From a bacterium (GTDB lineage Bacteria; RBG-13-66-14; B26-G2; WVWN01): a DNA stretch of 63,464 nt. The notes below the pieces were generated by a model, which did not search any database, had not been told where the DNA came from, and saw only the letters and a program-made list of their open reading frames with translations. A program made the translations under genes and the position numbers. Shown here in pieces: positions 53,001-61,318 of this stretch. Location: positions 1-63,464 of the forward strand of contig DATKVX010000056.1 of assembly GCA_035529855.1 (NCBI GenBank), written 5' to 3'. Within the stretch, counting starts at the first letter, position 1, and every line of letters starts with the position of its first letter.

Positions 53001-55953
53001 CGCTCGAGCCCAGCTCCGCCTTGGACAACTTGACGTGCCGGACGCCTACGACCCTTCCCGAGTAAATCGTTATCAAACACTCCGCGTCGTCGAAGCGCGA
53101 CTCCAGCGAGACCTCGACCTCGTCGCCCAGCGTGGGGTAATTTTCGCTGACGGTTATGCCAATCTCCGGCTTGCGTACCGTCGTCTCCACCGGCCCCGCC
53201 ACGAACTCGACGGTGGCGGAGGTCTCGTACTCGGCGCCGTTCATCCCCTTCACCCGGGCGACGACTTCCACCTCGTCCGGCGGCTCGACTAGCTCGAACT
53301 CGGTGACGCCCTGGCCGTCGGCGTCGGTGACGGCTCGCGTCTCGTAGAGTACGTCGCCGCGGTAGTACCCGCGCTCGCTGTCCCACAGGTACTCGTACGC
53401 CGCGACCGCGACCTCGCTCGAGACCGGATTGTCGTACCAGTCGTCGGTCCACAGGTCCACCTTCACCGTCTCGCCGGCGCGGTAGTCGTATTTGTCGGTG
53501 GAGACGCTGACGAAGCGGTCCGTCTTGAACGTGTTCGCATAGGCCGTCTCCTCGACGACGCGCTCGCTCACGTCCGTCACCTTGAGGTGTATCGTGAAGT
53601 AATTGTCGTACCGCTTGGCCCAGGCGGTATCGAAGGCCAGCCGGAATTTACCTTCGGCGTCCAGCACGCCTTCGCCCTTCTTGACAAGCTTATCGTACTC
53701 GTAATCTTTGGGCGTGTAGCCGCTGCGATATACTTCGTACGACAGTGCGGCGCCGGCCATGGGCGCGCCGAAGTAGTACGCGCCGACGACGTCGAGCTCC
53801 ACCTTCTCGCCGGAGAAGTACCGGTCTTTGGCCGTCGTGCCGACCACCTCGTACTCCGGCTTCTCGTACTCCTCGAGGTCGAAGGTGCCGGATACGGAAT
53901 ATTCCTTATCCTCCTCCTCCCACTTTACGTATATCGTCTGGAGTCCCAGCCGGACCCCCGCCGGGAGCTCGACCTCGCCGGCGACGGTGCCAAACTCGTC
54001 CGTGACGGCCTTTTCCTTCCAGACCTCCTCGCCGTCGGGCGAGGATAGAACGACCTCTACGTCGCGGCCCGCCACCGGCGCCAGGACCTTCTCTATGTAA
54101 TCCACCCGGCGCACGATGCCCTTGAAGGATACCTTGTCGCCGGGGCGGTAGAGCGGCCGGTCCGTAATGACCGTTCCCGTTATGCCATCGCGGTCGCGCG
54201 GTTGCCAGGCGGTGTTGCACCGGTAGACGGCGGGGCCGAGCGCCGACTCCAGAACGAAGAACGCGGTGCTGCCCTTCTGGAATTTGGTCAGGTCTATTAA
54301 AACGCCGTCGCCGCGGGGCGCCGCGTCAACGTCGAGCGCGTCCACGACTTCTTCGTTGTAACCGCGTTCGCCCGGTTTGTAATAGATATTGTAGGCCCAA
54401 ATGTCGCCGAGGGCCGCCGGCGCGCCGGTTTGCGCGTCGACGAGTTGGAGGAAGAGCTCCTCGTCGTCGGTGGCCGTTAAGGCCGCGGCCCCCGTCAACA
54501 AGAACATCGCCCGCGAGAGCTCGTCCCCCGCGCGCGCCTCCGCCACGTACAGGCCCGGCGCGAGGTCGTCGCGCGTCGCGACCACTTTTTTGACGTGGTA
54601 GTCGTCCTCCGCGCAGCCGGTCGCGACGGTCCACCTCGCGACTTCGCCTTTGACCCCCGGCAGCTGCGCCGTCGGGAGCGGCCGGTATTCCTCGACGCGG
54701 GCCACGCCCTGCCCTTCGGCCTCGGCGGTAGTCTCCGCCACCGACTCGACCGCCGTGAGGTCGCGTTGCAGCTCGAGGTACTTCGCCGGGTCGACGTCGT
54801 AAACCGTCAGCTCGACCTCCGGGATTATACGGCAAGCCAGCTCGAGCGACACCGGCGGCGTCTTCGCCGGGTCGGCGTCGACGTGCAATAGCGCCAGCGC
54901 CGGCGCGCGCAGGTGCCGCGCGTACCGGCGGTTCAGCTCGGCGTAAATTTCGTTTTCGAGCGAATCGGCGAGCTCGTCAAAGGCCGTGGCCGCCGCGGCG
55001 GGGTCGTCGAGGAACGTGACGTCGTAGTGGGCGAGCGCCGCCCGCGCCAGCAGCGCCCCGGGCGCGTCGCCGTACGAGGCCGCTATCTCCTCCAACTTCG
55101 CGCGGCCCGCGGCGAAGCGCCGCTCCTGCAGCCAGCGGTCGTATTCGTCGGGGGCCAGGTTCGCCGCCTCCCAAGCGTCGTCGTCGGCCGGCAAATACGC
55201 GAGCTCGAGTAGCGCCTCCTCGACGGCCAGGACCGAGCGCATGTCGTCGCTCATCTCGAGCCGGCTTACGTCTTTCAGGTAAGGCGCGCGCCGGCCGTAA
55301 CTGCGGCTCGAGTCGTCGCGGTCCCAGTCGAAGTACGGGTACATAATCAGGTAGTTCACGACCAGCCGGTCGGCGAGGTAAGCCCGCTCGTCGCCGGCGG
55401 CGTTTTTAATAAGGCCCTGGTACACACTCTTGGCCTGCTTCAACGCGCGGCGCCGCAGCTTGTCGAATTTGGCGCGGTCGTCCTCGTCGCCGTAGACGTA
55501 GAAGTCGTACTTCTCGCCGAGGTACGACTGCCAGCCCCAGCTGTCGTAGACGTGGCTCGTCTCCGAGTACGCGTCTACCAGCAGGTCCGCGGCGTCGGCG
55601 GCCCAGACCGATTTCTCATGGCGCTTGAAGTACGCGGCAAAGCCCTCGTCGGCCTGGGGCCACATTTCGAGCTGGAGGTAGCAGCGCAGCGCGACCAGGT
55701 CGCCCTCGTCTCGAGCCGGGCCGTCGGGCCAACGTTTGGCGAGCTCCTCGGCCGCGGCCAGCGCCCACGCATACGACGCCTCGTCGAAATACGTCCGGGC
55801 GTCGGCGAGGGCCGCGTCGGCGCTCGCCGGCGGATTATCCTTGTAGTCGGGCCCAACGGGCGGCGGCGCGTCGGAGGTGTGGCCGTTGGCGACGGCGGCG
55901 GCGGCCGCGGCGACGACCAACGTTAGGGCGAGAACGTTTGTCAAGAGCCTCAT
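50080..55953 (-). CDS. Alpha-2-macroglobulin family protein with thioester
   Basis: At 1957 residues this is the longest gene here. A signal peptide without lipobox (VVAAAAAAVANG) precedes a TPR-like, Ala-rich N-terminal part (30-300). MG-type beta domains follow, with VTDRPLYRPGDKVSFKGIVR near 590-610, the MG2/MG3 signature. A Gly-rich then Glu/Lys-rich stretch near 1195-1250 is the likely bait region. The thioester motif is CVEQ at 1470-1473, followed by the alpha-alpha barrel TED domain and a receptor-like end. Such proteins trap proteases by covalent bonding. Most bacterial ones are lipoproteins beside a pbpC gene; neither holds here. Confidence 0.9.
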   Translation of the reverse strand: MRLLTNVLALTLVVAAAAAAVANGHTSDAPPPVGPDYKDNPPASADAALADARTYFDEASYAWALAAAEELAKRWPDGPARDEGDLVALRCYLQLEMWPQADEGFAAYFKRHEKSVWAADAADLLVDAYSETSHVYDSWGWQSYLGEKYDFYVYGDEDDRAKFDKLRRRALKQAKSVYQGLIKNAAGDERAYLADRLVVNYLIMYPYFDWDRDDSSRSYGRRAPYLKDVSRLEMSDDMRSVLAVEEALLELAYLPADDDAWEAANLAPDEYDRWLQERRFAAGRAKLEEIAASYGDAPGALLARAALAHYDVTFLDDPAAAATAFDELADSLENEIYAELNRRYARHLRAPALALLHVDADPAKTPPVSLELACRIIPEVELTVYDVDPAKYLELQRDLTAVESVAETTAEAEGQGVARVEEYRPLPTAQLPGVKGEVARWTVATGCAEDDYHVKKVVATRDDLAPGLYVAEARAGDELSRAMFLLTGAAALTATDDEELFLQLVDAQTGAPAALGDIWAYNIYYKPGERGYNEEVVDALDVDAAPRGDGVLIDLTKFQKGSTAFFVLESALGPAVYRCNTAWQPRDRDGITGTVITDRPLYRPGDKVSFKGIVRRVDYIEKVLAPVAGRDVEVVLSSPDGEEVWKEKAVTDEFGTVAGEVELPAGVRLGLQTIYVKWEEEDKEYSVSGTFDLEEYEKPEYEVVGTTAKDRYFSGEKVELDVVGAYYFGAPMAGAALSYEVYRSGYTPKDYEYDKLVKKGEGVLDAEGKFRLAFDTAWAKRYDNYFTIHLKVTDVSERVVEETAYANTFKTDRFVSVSTDKYDYRAGETVKVDLWTDDWYDNPVSSEVAVAAYEYLWDSERGYYRGDVLYETRAVTDADGQGVTEFELVEPPDEVEVVARVKGMNGAEYETSATVEFVAGPVETTVRKPEIGITVSENYPTLGDEVEVSLESRFDDAECLITIYSGRVVGVRHVKLSKAELGSSATFTLAVDDAMVPSCSLYAAVIRDGSSWTDNESLYVTNANVRMEVEVEAGCGVYRPREEATVTVTCADPAGLPLAADVSLAAVDASLLALRPDRTYAVPSAFEGALGRYGYLQQDDSLAYRGFVGRAVFWFPYYPYYYGAYGTYFVPEDVERWGPAAGMLERLYLPAFVDSNLDAYFSVADVDLLGREAAYYRARGDRGIGLVDSLSGITYRGGGMGAGGGYGIGGSAEGEAEMSLAEPKAAPPEAGKLKRAEADDKEKAGEFAEAEVRKEFADTAVWLPHVRTSDAGDGEASFKLPDNLTEWRLMALALDRGQRFGWGWSSFEVNKFVIARLKAPRYFVAGDVARLTAIGHNYLKEAKELKLSVEEEGLVGVRGEASTTEDVPPDGKAVLYRWVEAPTAGEARLTTSALTDVESDAAALTLPIYPHGTQIRQAFGGRLRKEVSHELTVAEGMVPDTFAGELYVTPSLAATLSHGLDFFEKYPYDCVEQTLNRFRMNALLAAAAADLGLEQSKLAEGLTEAVDEGLARLAEQQTSEGGWPWWKGGRESPYMTAYAVDGLGTLRGNPFLSENAAARVDKMYVAGEKYLAGYVEDWRNNRDRYPAALSLYICDVALRTGMLKADDDAAAEVADYYFEYRSPHSHMSLALLASVLHQLGDEQRLAVVLRNLDNGAKLGRDNTLHWGEEPENCWRWWDDGVETTAKVLDVKLAYQADGPQLPYVVDWLVDQRRGASWKSTKDSAAATTALIRYILARPELAAPIVVAYRAGKAEGGMELEPTAYEAPGEAVTFTPDEFTAGGNEMSLTRTSGEGPVFYTMAVEYYAEGKDLPAVQGSVTLEREFYIIKKEFKRGKFKEKRLPLNRALQLGEELEVELKINSPYDFDYVVLEDPKAAGLIFLETRSGYNWPLDAYVELWNKQRNVFFERLRAGETVVTYRLRAEVPGEYAALPARIYGMYSPDIGSNTASGRLEVADK

Positions 55954-56053
55954 AAGGGGTCTCCTCGAGATGTGTGCCTCGGGCCGCGTGGCCCCGGCGT
56001 GCGTCGATATATTTACGTTATTCTACCGGCTGTTCCTCAACCGGCGGCGGCCC

Positions 56054-57151
56054 TCAACCGCCGCCCCAGCCCCCGCTTTCGGATTCAATATAATAACCGT
56101 CGAAGTCCTTCTCGCGCCATTGGCCGGTGAAGAAGGCCCAGTAGCCGTCGTCGGTGAGGCTTTTCGCCCAACCTTCCTTATCAACGGAGGCGGCGCCGTA
56201 GGCCTCGGCCAGGCGGCAGCGCGTCACGCCGTCGCCCTCGGCCTTGAGCCTCTTCAGCAACTTCTTCGATACATCTTTGTCGGCGGTCGGCGCGTACGAG
56301 AGAAGCGAGGATATGGAGCCGGCCGCGGCCCGCCGTACCGATACTTCCTTGTCGTCCAACAGCGCGAGCAAGGCCGGGACGAAATCGGCGTCGCCGGTGG
56401 TGCCGAGGCGCCGCGCGGCGAAGCCCCGCACCGAGGCGTCCACGTCGCGGAGCGCCGCCTCGACCGCGTCGTAGTCGGCCGGCGACTCGGCGAGGCCGTC
56501 GTAAGCGTAGGCGAGGTTCATCACGCATAGGCGGCGAACGTCCGCGTCCGGGCTCTGCATCCCGAGCGCGACCAGGGCCCGCGCGCGCTCCGACGGTACC
56601 ATGCTCAACGCCAGGAACTTCGCCGCCTTGAGGCGGGCCGCTTTATCCTCGCTTTGCAAATCCCGGCCGAGGCGGTCGTACAGCTCGCCGACGCCGGGGG
56701 ACGGCCTCTCTTCCGGCGCCTGGTAAAACGCCGCGCCGGCGACGGTCGCCAGCGCATATACGTCGTCGTCGGAGATGCTTTCGTAGAGGGCCGGCAGGTA
56801 AGCGGCGGCCTCTTCCGGCTCCTCGGTATCCGAGAGGAAGTTAAACGCGACGAGCTTGAGGTAGGGATCGTCGCCCTCCATGGCCCGGCGACACAAGGCG
56901 CCGACGACCTCCCGGCCTTGCTCGCTCCGGGCGAGGCGCCCGAGGACTTCCATCTCCTCGAATTCGCCGCCGGCCGACATCCCGGCGAAGGGGCGGAGGG
57001 TTTGCTCGTCCATCGCCGTGAACATGCCGCGAAAAGTCTCGGCCGTCGATTGCATGATGCGAGCGGCTTCTTCCTCGGCGTCGCCTTGCGGCGCGGCGGC
57101 GGCCGTCACGAACGGAAGTAAGATAATAGTAAGGAGAATAAAGCGTTTCAC
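56054..57151 (-). CDS. Secreted HEAT-repeat protein
   Basis: A 365-residue protein, starting at GTG 57151 behind GGAGG, with a signal peptide (FILLTIILLPFVTAAAA). Residues 50-330 are helical repeats of HEAT type, such as EEAAAYLPALYESISDDDVYAL, AARLKAAKFLALSMVPSERARALVALG, RGFAARRLGTTGDADFVPALLALLDDKEVSVRRAA. The last residues are ESGGWGGG. HEAT arrays bind proteins. The gene lies 100 bases upstream of the alpha-2-macroglobulin on the same strand, so it may assist it. I know of no catalytic function. Confidence 0.75.
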   Translation of the reverse strand: MKRFILLTIILLPFVTAAAAPQGDAEEEAARIMQSTAETFRGMFTAMDEQTLRPFAGMSAGGEFEEMEVLGRLARSEQGREVVGALCRRAMEGDDPYLKLVAFNFLSDTEEPEEAAAYLPALYESISDDDVYALATVAGAAFYQAPEERPSPGVGELYDRLGRDLQSEDKAARLKAAKFLALSMVPSERARALVALGMQSPDADVRRLCVMNLAYAYDGLAESPADYDAVEAALRDVDASVRGFAARRLGTTGDADFVPALLALLDDKEVSVRRAAAGSISSLLSYAPTADKDVSKKLLKRLKAEGDGVTRCRLAEAYGAASVDKEGWAKSLTDDGYWAFFTGQWREKDFDGYYIESESGGWGGG

Positions 57152-57323
57152 GGTGGCCTCCGGCGTTGAATTATTGCGACGTGGCTCGTACGAGGCGTAA
57201 TATAACCCCGTTCGGGCCGCAAATCCAGCGCAATCCAAGGTTTTGACTACGGTACCGCCGCGCGGGTTTAGCCGGGCAATAAAATATCCTTATATAGAGC
57301 GCGACGACGCCCAACCCCCGCCC

Positions 57324-57352
57324 TTGACAACCTCCCGCTAAGCGGTTAAACT
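57324..57352 (+). promoter_or_regulatory. Promoter of tRNA-Leu
   Basis: TTGACA at 57324-57329, 17-base spacer, TAAACT at 57347-57352. Confidence 0.8.
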
Positions 57353-57364
57353 ATGCGGCCTCGA

Positions 57365-57451
57365 GCCGAGGTGGCGGAACTGGCAGACGCAGCGGACTTA
57401 AAATCCGCTGGCCCCATACGGGCCGTGCGGGTTCGAGCCCCGCCCTCGGCA
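57365..57451 (+). tRNA. tRNA-Leu (UAA)
   Basis: 87 bases with acceptor GCCGAGG/CCTCGGC, an anticodon loop with TAA, a long variable arm (GGCCCC...GGGCC) as in tRNA-Leu, and T-arm GGGTTCGAGCCCC. The discriminator A is present; CCA is not encoded. Confidence 0.96.
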
Positions 57452-57456
57452 TATAA

Positions 57457-57488
57457 AAAAGGAGCCTTTGCGGCTCCTTTTCTTTTTT
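57457..57488. terminator. Bidirectional terminator
   Basis: AAAAGGAGCC pairs with GGCTCCTTTT with T-rich sequence after it. It serves tRNA-Leu and perhaps the minus-strand lipoprotein. Confidence 0.85.
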
Positions 57489-57499
57489 ACCGGCTACCG

Positions 57500-58402
57500 C
57501 TATTGGCCGCCGGCGGCGCCGCCCTTGTCGGCCCCCTTCCCTTTGCCTTTGCCGCCGCCGGCGCCTTTACCCGCGCCGCCGGCCCCTCCAGGCGCCGCGC
57601 CCGCGCCCGGGCCCGCGCCTTTACCGCCGCCGGGCCTGACGTGTTCGCGGTCGCGCTTACGCTCGCGTTCCGGGCCGGTTCCGGTGGCATCGCGCTTACG
57701 CTCGCGCTCGCGCTTCCGTTCCATCTCGCCCGTGCCGGGTACGTCGCCCTCCGGCAACGGCCGCGTACCGCGGTCGCGCGCCCACTCCGGGTTCTTCCAC
57801 CAGCCGTAATGGTGGCCTTTACCCGGGTAACGCGGCTCGCCCCCCGGTTCGCCTGGCTCGCCCGGTTCCTTAGGTTCGCCCGGCGCGGGAGCCGGAGCCG
57901 GTTCACCCACACCCGGCGGCGCGGGTTCTCCCACACCCGGCGGCGGGGCCGGTTCGCCCACACCCGGCGGCGCTCCCACCTCATCGCTGTAAGCCGCCCA
58001 GCTCTCGACGGCGTCGTTCAGCGCCGCCATCTTCGCGACGTCGCCCATAGGCGGGCCGCCGGCGACCGCCCCGGCCAGCGCCGCGGCCTTGGCCCGGCCT
58101 TCCCCCGCCAGGCCGCCGACGTCGCCGTACCGCTCGTCGCCGCCCTGAGTCTTCATACCCTGGGCGCGCTTCTCGAGCTCGCCGTACTTGCCGGCCAGCT
58201 TCTTGAGCTCGACCGCCAACTCGCCGGCGTCGGTATTCGCGAAGCTGTGTTCGCTCATGTAAGCGTTCAGCTCGCCCGTAACGCCGGCGACTTCGCTCTT
58301 GAGCTCGTCGGGCGAAGGCCCTTCCGCGGCCTTCTTGCCGCAACCCGCGACCATCAGCGCGGCCGCCGCCAGCGCCGTCGTGATAAAGATTGCCTTCCGC
58401 AT
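57500..58402 (-). CDS. Lipoprotein with low-complexity repeats
   Basis: A 300-residue lipoprotein (lipobox MVAG before Cys21) with a good ribosome site (AGGAGG). Residues 30-140 are helical and probably coiled. Residues 140-175 repeat PPGVGEPAP three to four times. Residues 200-245 are highly charged, with ERKRERERKRD and a partial second copy. The last 45 residues are almost only Gly, Ala and Lys (GGKGKGKGADKGG). The tail would be strongly basic and unstructured, fit to bind an acidic polymer or cell-wall material. No family is recognised. Confidence 0.65.
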   Translation of the reverse strand: MRKAIFITTALAAAALMVAGCGKKAAEGPSPDELKSEVAGVTGELNAYMSEHSFANTDAGELAVELKKLAGKYGELEKRAQGMKTQGGDERYGDVGGLAGEGRAKAAALAGAVAGGPPMGDVAKMAALNDAVESWAAYSDEVGAPPGVGEPAPPPGVGEPAPPGVGEPAPAPAPGEPKEPGEPGEPGGEPRYPGKGHHYGWWKNPEWARDRGTRPLPEGDVPGTGEMERKRERERKRDATGTGPERERKRDREHVRPGGGKGAGPGAGAAPGGAGGAGKGAGGGKGKGKGADKGGAAGGQ

Positions 58403-58457
58403 GTCGCTCTCCTCCTTAAGGGCGGCTTCTAGACCGCCCCCCGTTTTACCCTGCCGC

Positions 58458-58667
58458 TTAGGGTCCGCTTTCCTCGGCGCAGGCCGCGGTTTCGGCCGTG
58501 CCGGGGGCGCCGCCGGCCTTACCCTCTTTCTCGCAAACGCAGTCGGGGCAGGGTTCGTCGCAGTCGCACTCGGTTACAACTATAACCTCTTCCGCACTCT
58601 TCGCGCAACCGCCGGCCGCCGCCAGCGCGGCCGCCGCCACAATGACTAACGGAACTGATAACCGCAA
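58458..58667 (-). CDS. Small cysteine-rich lipoprotein
   Basis: A 69-residue lipoprotein. I chose TTG 58667, seven bases after AGGAGG; the frame extends to 58712 without a ribosome site. Signal peptide LVIVAAAALAAAGG before the lipobox Cys. The mature part has CDCDEPCPDCVCEKE, five Cys in ten residues, suited to metal or disulfide binding, and one more Cys near the end. It is encoded between polA and the low-complexity lipoprotein on the same strand. Function unknown. Confidence 0.6.
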   Translation of the reverse strand: MRLSVPLVIVAAAALAAAGGCAKSAEEVIVVTECDCDEPCPDCVCEKEGKAGGAPGTAETAACAEESGP

Positions 58668-58690
58668 TTCCAAGCCTCCTGACGATAAGC

Positions 58691-61291
58691 TTAACCGTGG
58701 GCCTCGAGCCAATTATTGCCCACGCCGACGTGTACCTCGAGCGGAACCTTAAGGTTTAAAACGCCGACCATCTCCTCTTTGACCAATTCCTCCAGCGCGG
58801 CGACGTCGCCGGGCGACGCCTCGAACAGCAGCTCGTCGTGGATGGTCAACAGCATCCACGCCTGCAGCGGCTCGCCCCGCAGGCGGCGCGCGAGCGCCAC
58901 CATCGCGAGCTTGAGGATGTCCGCCGCGGACCCCTGGATGGGCATGTTCACGGCGACGCGTTCGGCCGCGGCCCGGGCGCGGTTGTCCTCCGACGCGATA
59001 TCGGGCAAGTAGCGCCGGCGGCCCAAAACGGTGTGGACGTAGCCTTCCCGGTGCGCGCGCTCGATCTCCTCGTCGATGAAGCGGCGGACGCCGGGGTAGC
59101 GCGTAAAATACTTCTCGATGTACGCCTCGGCCTCCTTGACCGAGAGGCCCGTCTCCCGGGCGAGGCGGCGCGGCCCCATCTTGTACGCCAGGCCGAAGTT
59201 GATGGCCTTCGCGAGCGTTCGCTGCTCGCGGTTCACGCCGTCGAACGGGACGTCGAACAGCTCCGCGGCCGTCGCGGCGTGGATGTCCTTGCCCTCGGCG
59301 AAGGCGTGCTGCAGGCCCGGGTCGTCGGCGACGTGCGCCAGGATGCGGAGTTCCACCTGGGCGTAATCCGCCGACAGGAAGACCAGGCCGTCGCCGGGGA
59401 TGAAGCCCTTGCGGATCTCGGCGCCAAGGTCCGTCCTGACGGGGATGTTCTGGAGGTTGGGGTCGCTCGAGCTCAGGCGGCCGGTGGCGGTCACGGCCTG
59501 GTTGAACGTCGTGTGTACGCGGCCGTCCTTGTCCGCCAGCGTCGGCAGGACGTCGACGTACGTGTTCTTGAGCTTCGCCAGCTCGCGGTACGCCAATATC
59601 TTGGCCGGGAGCGGGTGTTCCTCGGCCAACGACTCCAGGACGTCGGCGGCGGTGGAGTAGCCGGTCTTGGTCTTGCGCTTGGGCTTCAGGCCCAGCTTGT
59701 CGAATAGTATTTCACGAAGTTGTATAGGGGAGTTGGGGTTGAACTCGCCGCCGGCCAGCTCGTACAGCTCGCCCTCGGCCTTCTTCAAGTGCTTCTCGAA
59801 TTTGCGCGCCAGTTTGGCGAAGTGGGGCCGGTCTATCTTGACGCCGCGTTCCTCGAGGGCGGCCAGCACCGGCGCCAGCGGGACCTCCAGGTCGCGGTAG
59901 AGCTCGCCCATATCCTGCTGCTCGACGAGGCGCGCCGTCAACTCGGCCAGCCGGGCCACGGCCTGCGCTCGAGCCGCGGCATCCTCGGCCGCGCCCTCGC
60001 CGAACGCCAGCTCCCCCTCCGCCTCCTCCGCGGGGAGGTGGACCTTGAGGTACTCGTACGCCAGGTCCGCCAGCCGGTAGTTTACGCGCTCGGGGTTGAG
60101 GAGGTACGCGGCGAGCATGGTGTCGCCGTCGAACTTGACGGCCGGCCCCAACAGGTGAACCAGCCGCTTGGTGTCGTGCCCCGCCAGCGGCAGCTCGGAT
60201 TCCTGATAAATTTTTCCGAGCTTGCGTGCGACCTCGGCCGGCGAGCCGTCGAGCAACGTTACGCGCTCGCGCCCCGCCGCCACCGCCGCCCCCGCAAACT
60301 CGCCCCCCCGGATGACGGCCTCCAGGCCGAGCCATTCGTCCGACGCCTCCGGCGCCGTGGGCGCGAGCTCCTCGGCCGAGACCAGGTCCGGCTTCAGCTC
60401 GTCCGCCGGCTCCGCGCCGACGTCCAGCTCCTCCGCCAGCGTCTTGAGCTCATATTCCTTCAAAAAGGAGCGCAGCGCTTTCTCGTCGCGGCCCCGGGGC
60501 TCGAGCGCGGCGGCGTCCAGGCCCAGCGCGAGGTCGTCCCTGAGCGCGACCAGCGTACGCGAAAGCTCGGCCGACGCGCGGCCTTTCTCGAGCGCCGTCC
60601 GCGCGCGCTTGGGCTCTACCTCGTCGACGTGTTCGAACACCGCCTCGAGCGAGCCGTATTGCTCGAGCAGCGCCCGGGCGGTCTTCTCGCCGATGCCGGG
60701 GACGCCGGGGACGTTGTCGACGCTGTCGCCCTCCAGCGCCAGGAGGTCCGGCACCGCCGCGGGCGGGACCCCCATCTTGGCCTCCACCGCCGCGGCGTCC
60801 AGTTCCTCGACGTCGGAGACGCCGGTCTTGGGCGCGAGCAACTTCACGCCGCCGCCCACCAGCGTCATTAGGTCTTTATCGCCCGAGAGTATGAGCACGT
60901 CGTCGAAGCGGCCGGCGCCGCCGCGGGCGAGCGTCGCGGCCACGTCGTCGGCCTCCATCCCCTCCTTCTCGACGACCGCCAGGCCCAAAAGGCGGGCGAA
61001 CTCCTTGACGGGCTCGAGCTGCGCGACGAGGTCGTCGGGCGGCGCCTTGCGCGTAGCCTTGTACTCCGGGTAAATTTCCTCGCGGAAGGAGGGGCCGCCG
61101 CCCTCCAGCGCGACGGCGACGTGGGTGGGCTGGTAATCGGCCAACGCCTTGAGCAACATCCGCGCGAAGCCGTATACGGCGGAGGTGTTGCGGCCGTCGG
61201 TCGTCCGCAAAGGGCGGCCGATAAGCGCGTAGTAAGCACGAAACACCAGGTTCATCGTGTCTACTACGAGAAGGCGACGACGTTTTTTCAT
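58691..61291 (-). CDS. polA: DNA polymerase I
   Basis: An 866-residue family A polymerase. Residues 1-270 are the 5'-3' exonuclease (DTMNLVFRAYYAL, EGMEADDVAATLA, SGDKDLMTLV, GDSVDNVPGVPGIGEKTA). In the 300-480 region, where E. coli has the 3'-5' exonuclease, the DxE motif is missing, so proofreading is probably lost. Polymerase motif A is DYAQVELR near 642, motif B is KAINFGLAYKMG near 695 and motif C is IHDEL near 817. It fills gaps after repair and removes RNA primers. I chose ATG 61291 to give MKKRRRLLVVD; 61315 is also possible. Confidence 0.95.
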   Translation of the reverse strand: MKKRRRLLVVDTMNLVFRAYYALIGRPLRTTDGRNTSAVYGFARMLLKALADYQPTHVAVALEGGGPSFREEIYPEYKATRKAPPDDLVAQLEPVKEFARLLGLAVVEKEGMEADDVAATLARGGAGRFDDVLILSGDKDLMTLVGGGVKLLAPKTGVSDVEELDAAAVEAKMGVPPAAVPDLLALEGDSVDNVPGVPGIGEKTARALLEQYGSLEAVFEHVDEVEPKRARTALEKGRASAELSRTLVALRDDLALGLDAAALEPRGRDEKALRSFLKEYELKTLAEELDVGAEPADELKPDLVSAEELAPTAPEASDEWLGLEAVIRGGEFAGAAVAAGRERVTLLDGSPAEVARKLGKIYQESELPLAGHDTKRLVHLLGPAVKFDGDTMLAAYLLNPERVNYRLADLAYEYLKVHLPAEEAEGELAFGEGAAEDAAARAQAVARLAELTARLVEQQDMGELYRDLEVPLAPVLAALEERGVKIDRPHFAKLARKFEKHLKKAEGELYELAGGEFNPNSPIQLREILFDKLGLKPKRKTKTGYSTAADVLESLAEEHPLPAKILAYRELAKLKNTYVDVLPTLADKDGRVHTTFNQAVTATGRLSSSDPNLQNIPVRTDLGAEIRKGFIPGDGLVFLSADYAQVELRILAHVADDPGLQHAFAEGKDIHAATAAELFDVPFDGVNREQRTLAKAINFGLAYKMGPRRLARETGLSVKEAEAYIEKYFTRYPGVRRFIDEEIERAHREGYVHTVLGRRRYLPDIASEDNRARAAAERVAVNMPIQGSAADILKLAMVALARRLRGEPLQAWMLLTIHDELLFEASPGDVAALEELVKEEMVGVLNLKVPLEVHVGVGNNWLEAHG

Positions 61292-61318
61292 GTTGGGAGG
61301 ATAGGGGAAACCCATCGA

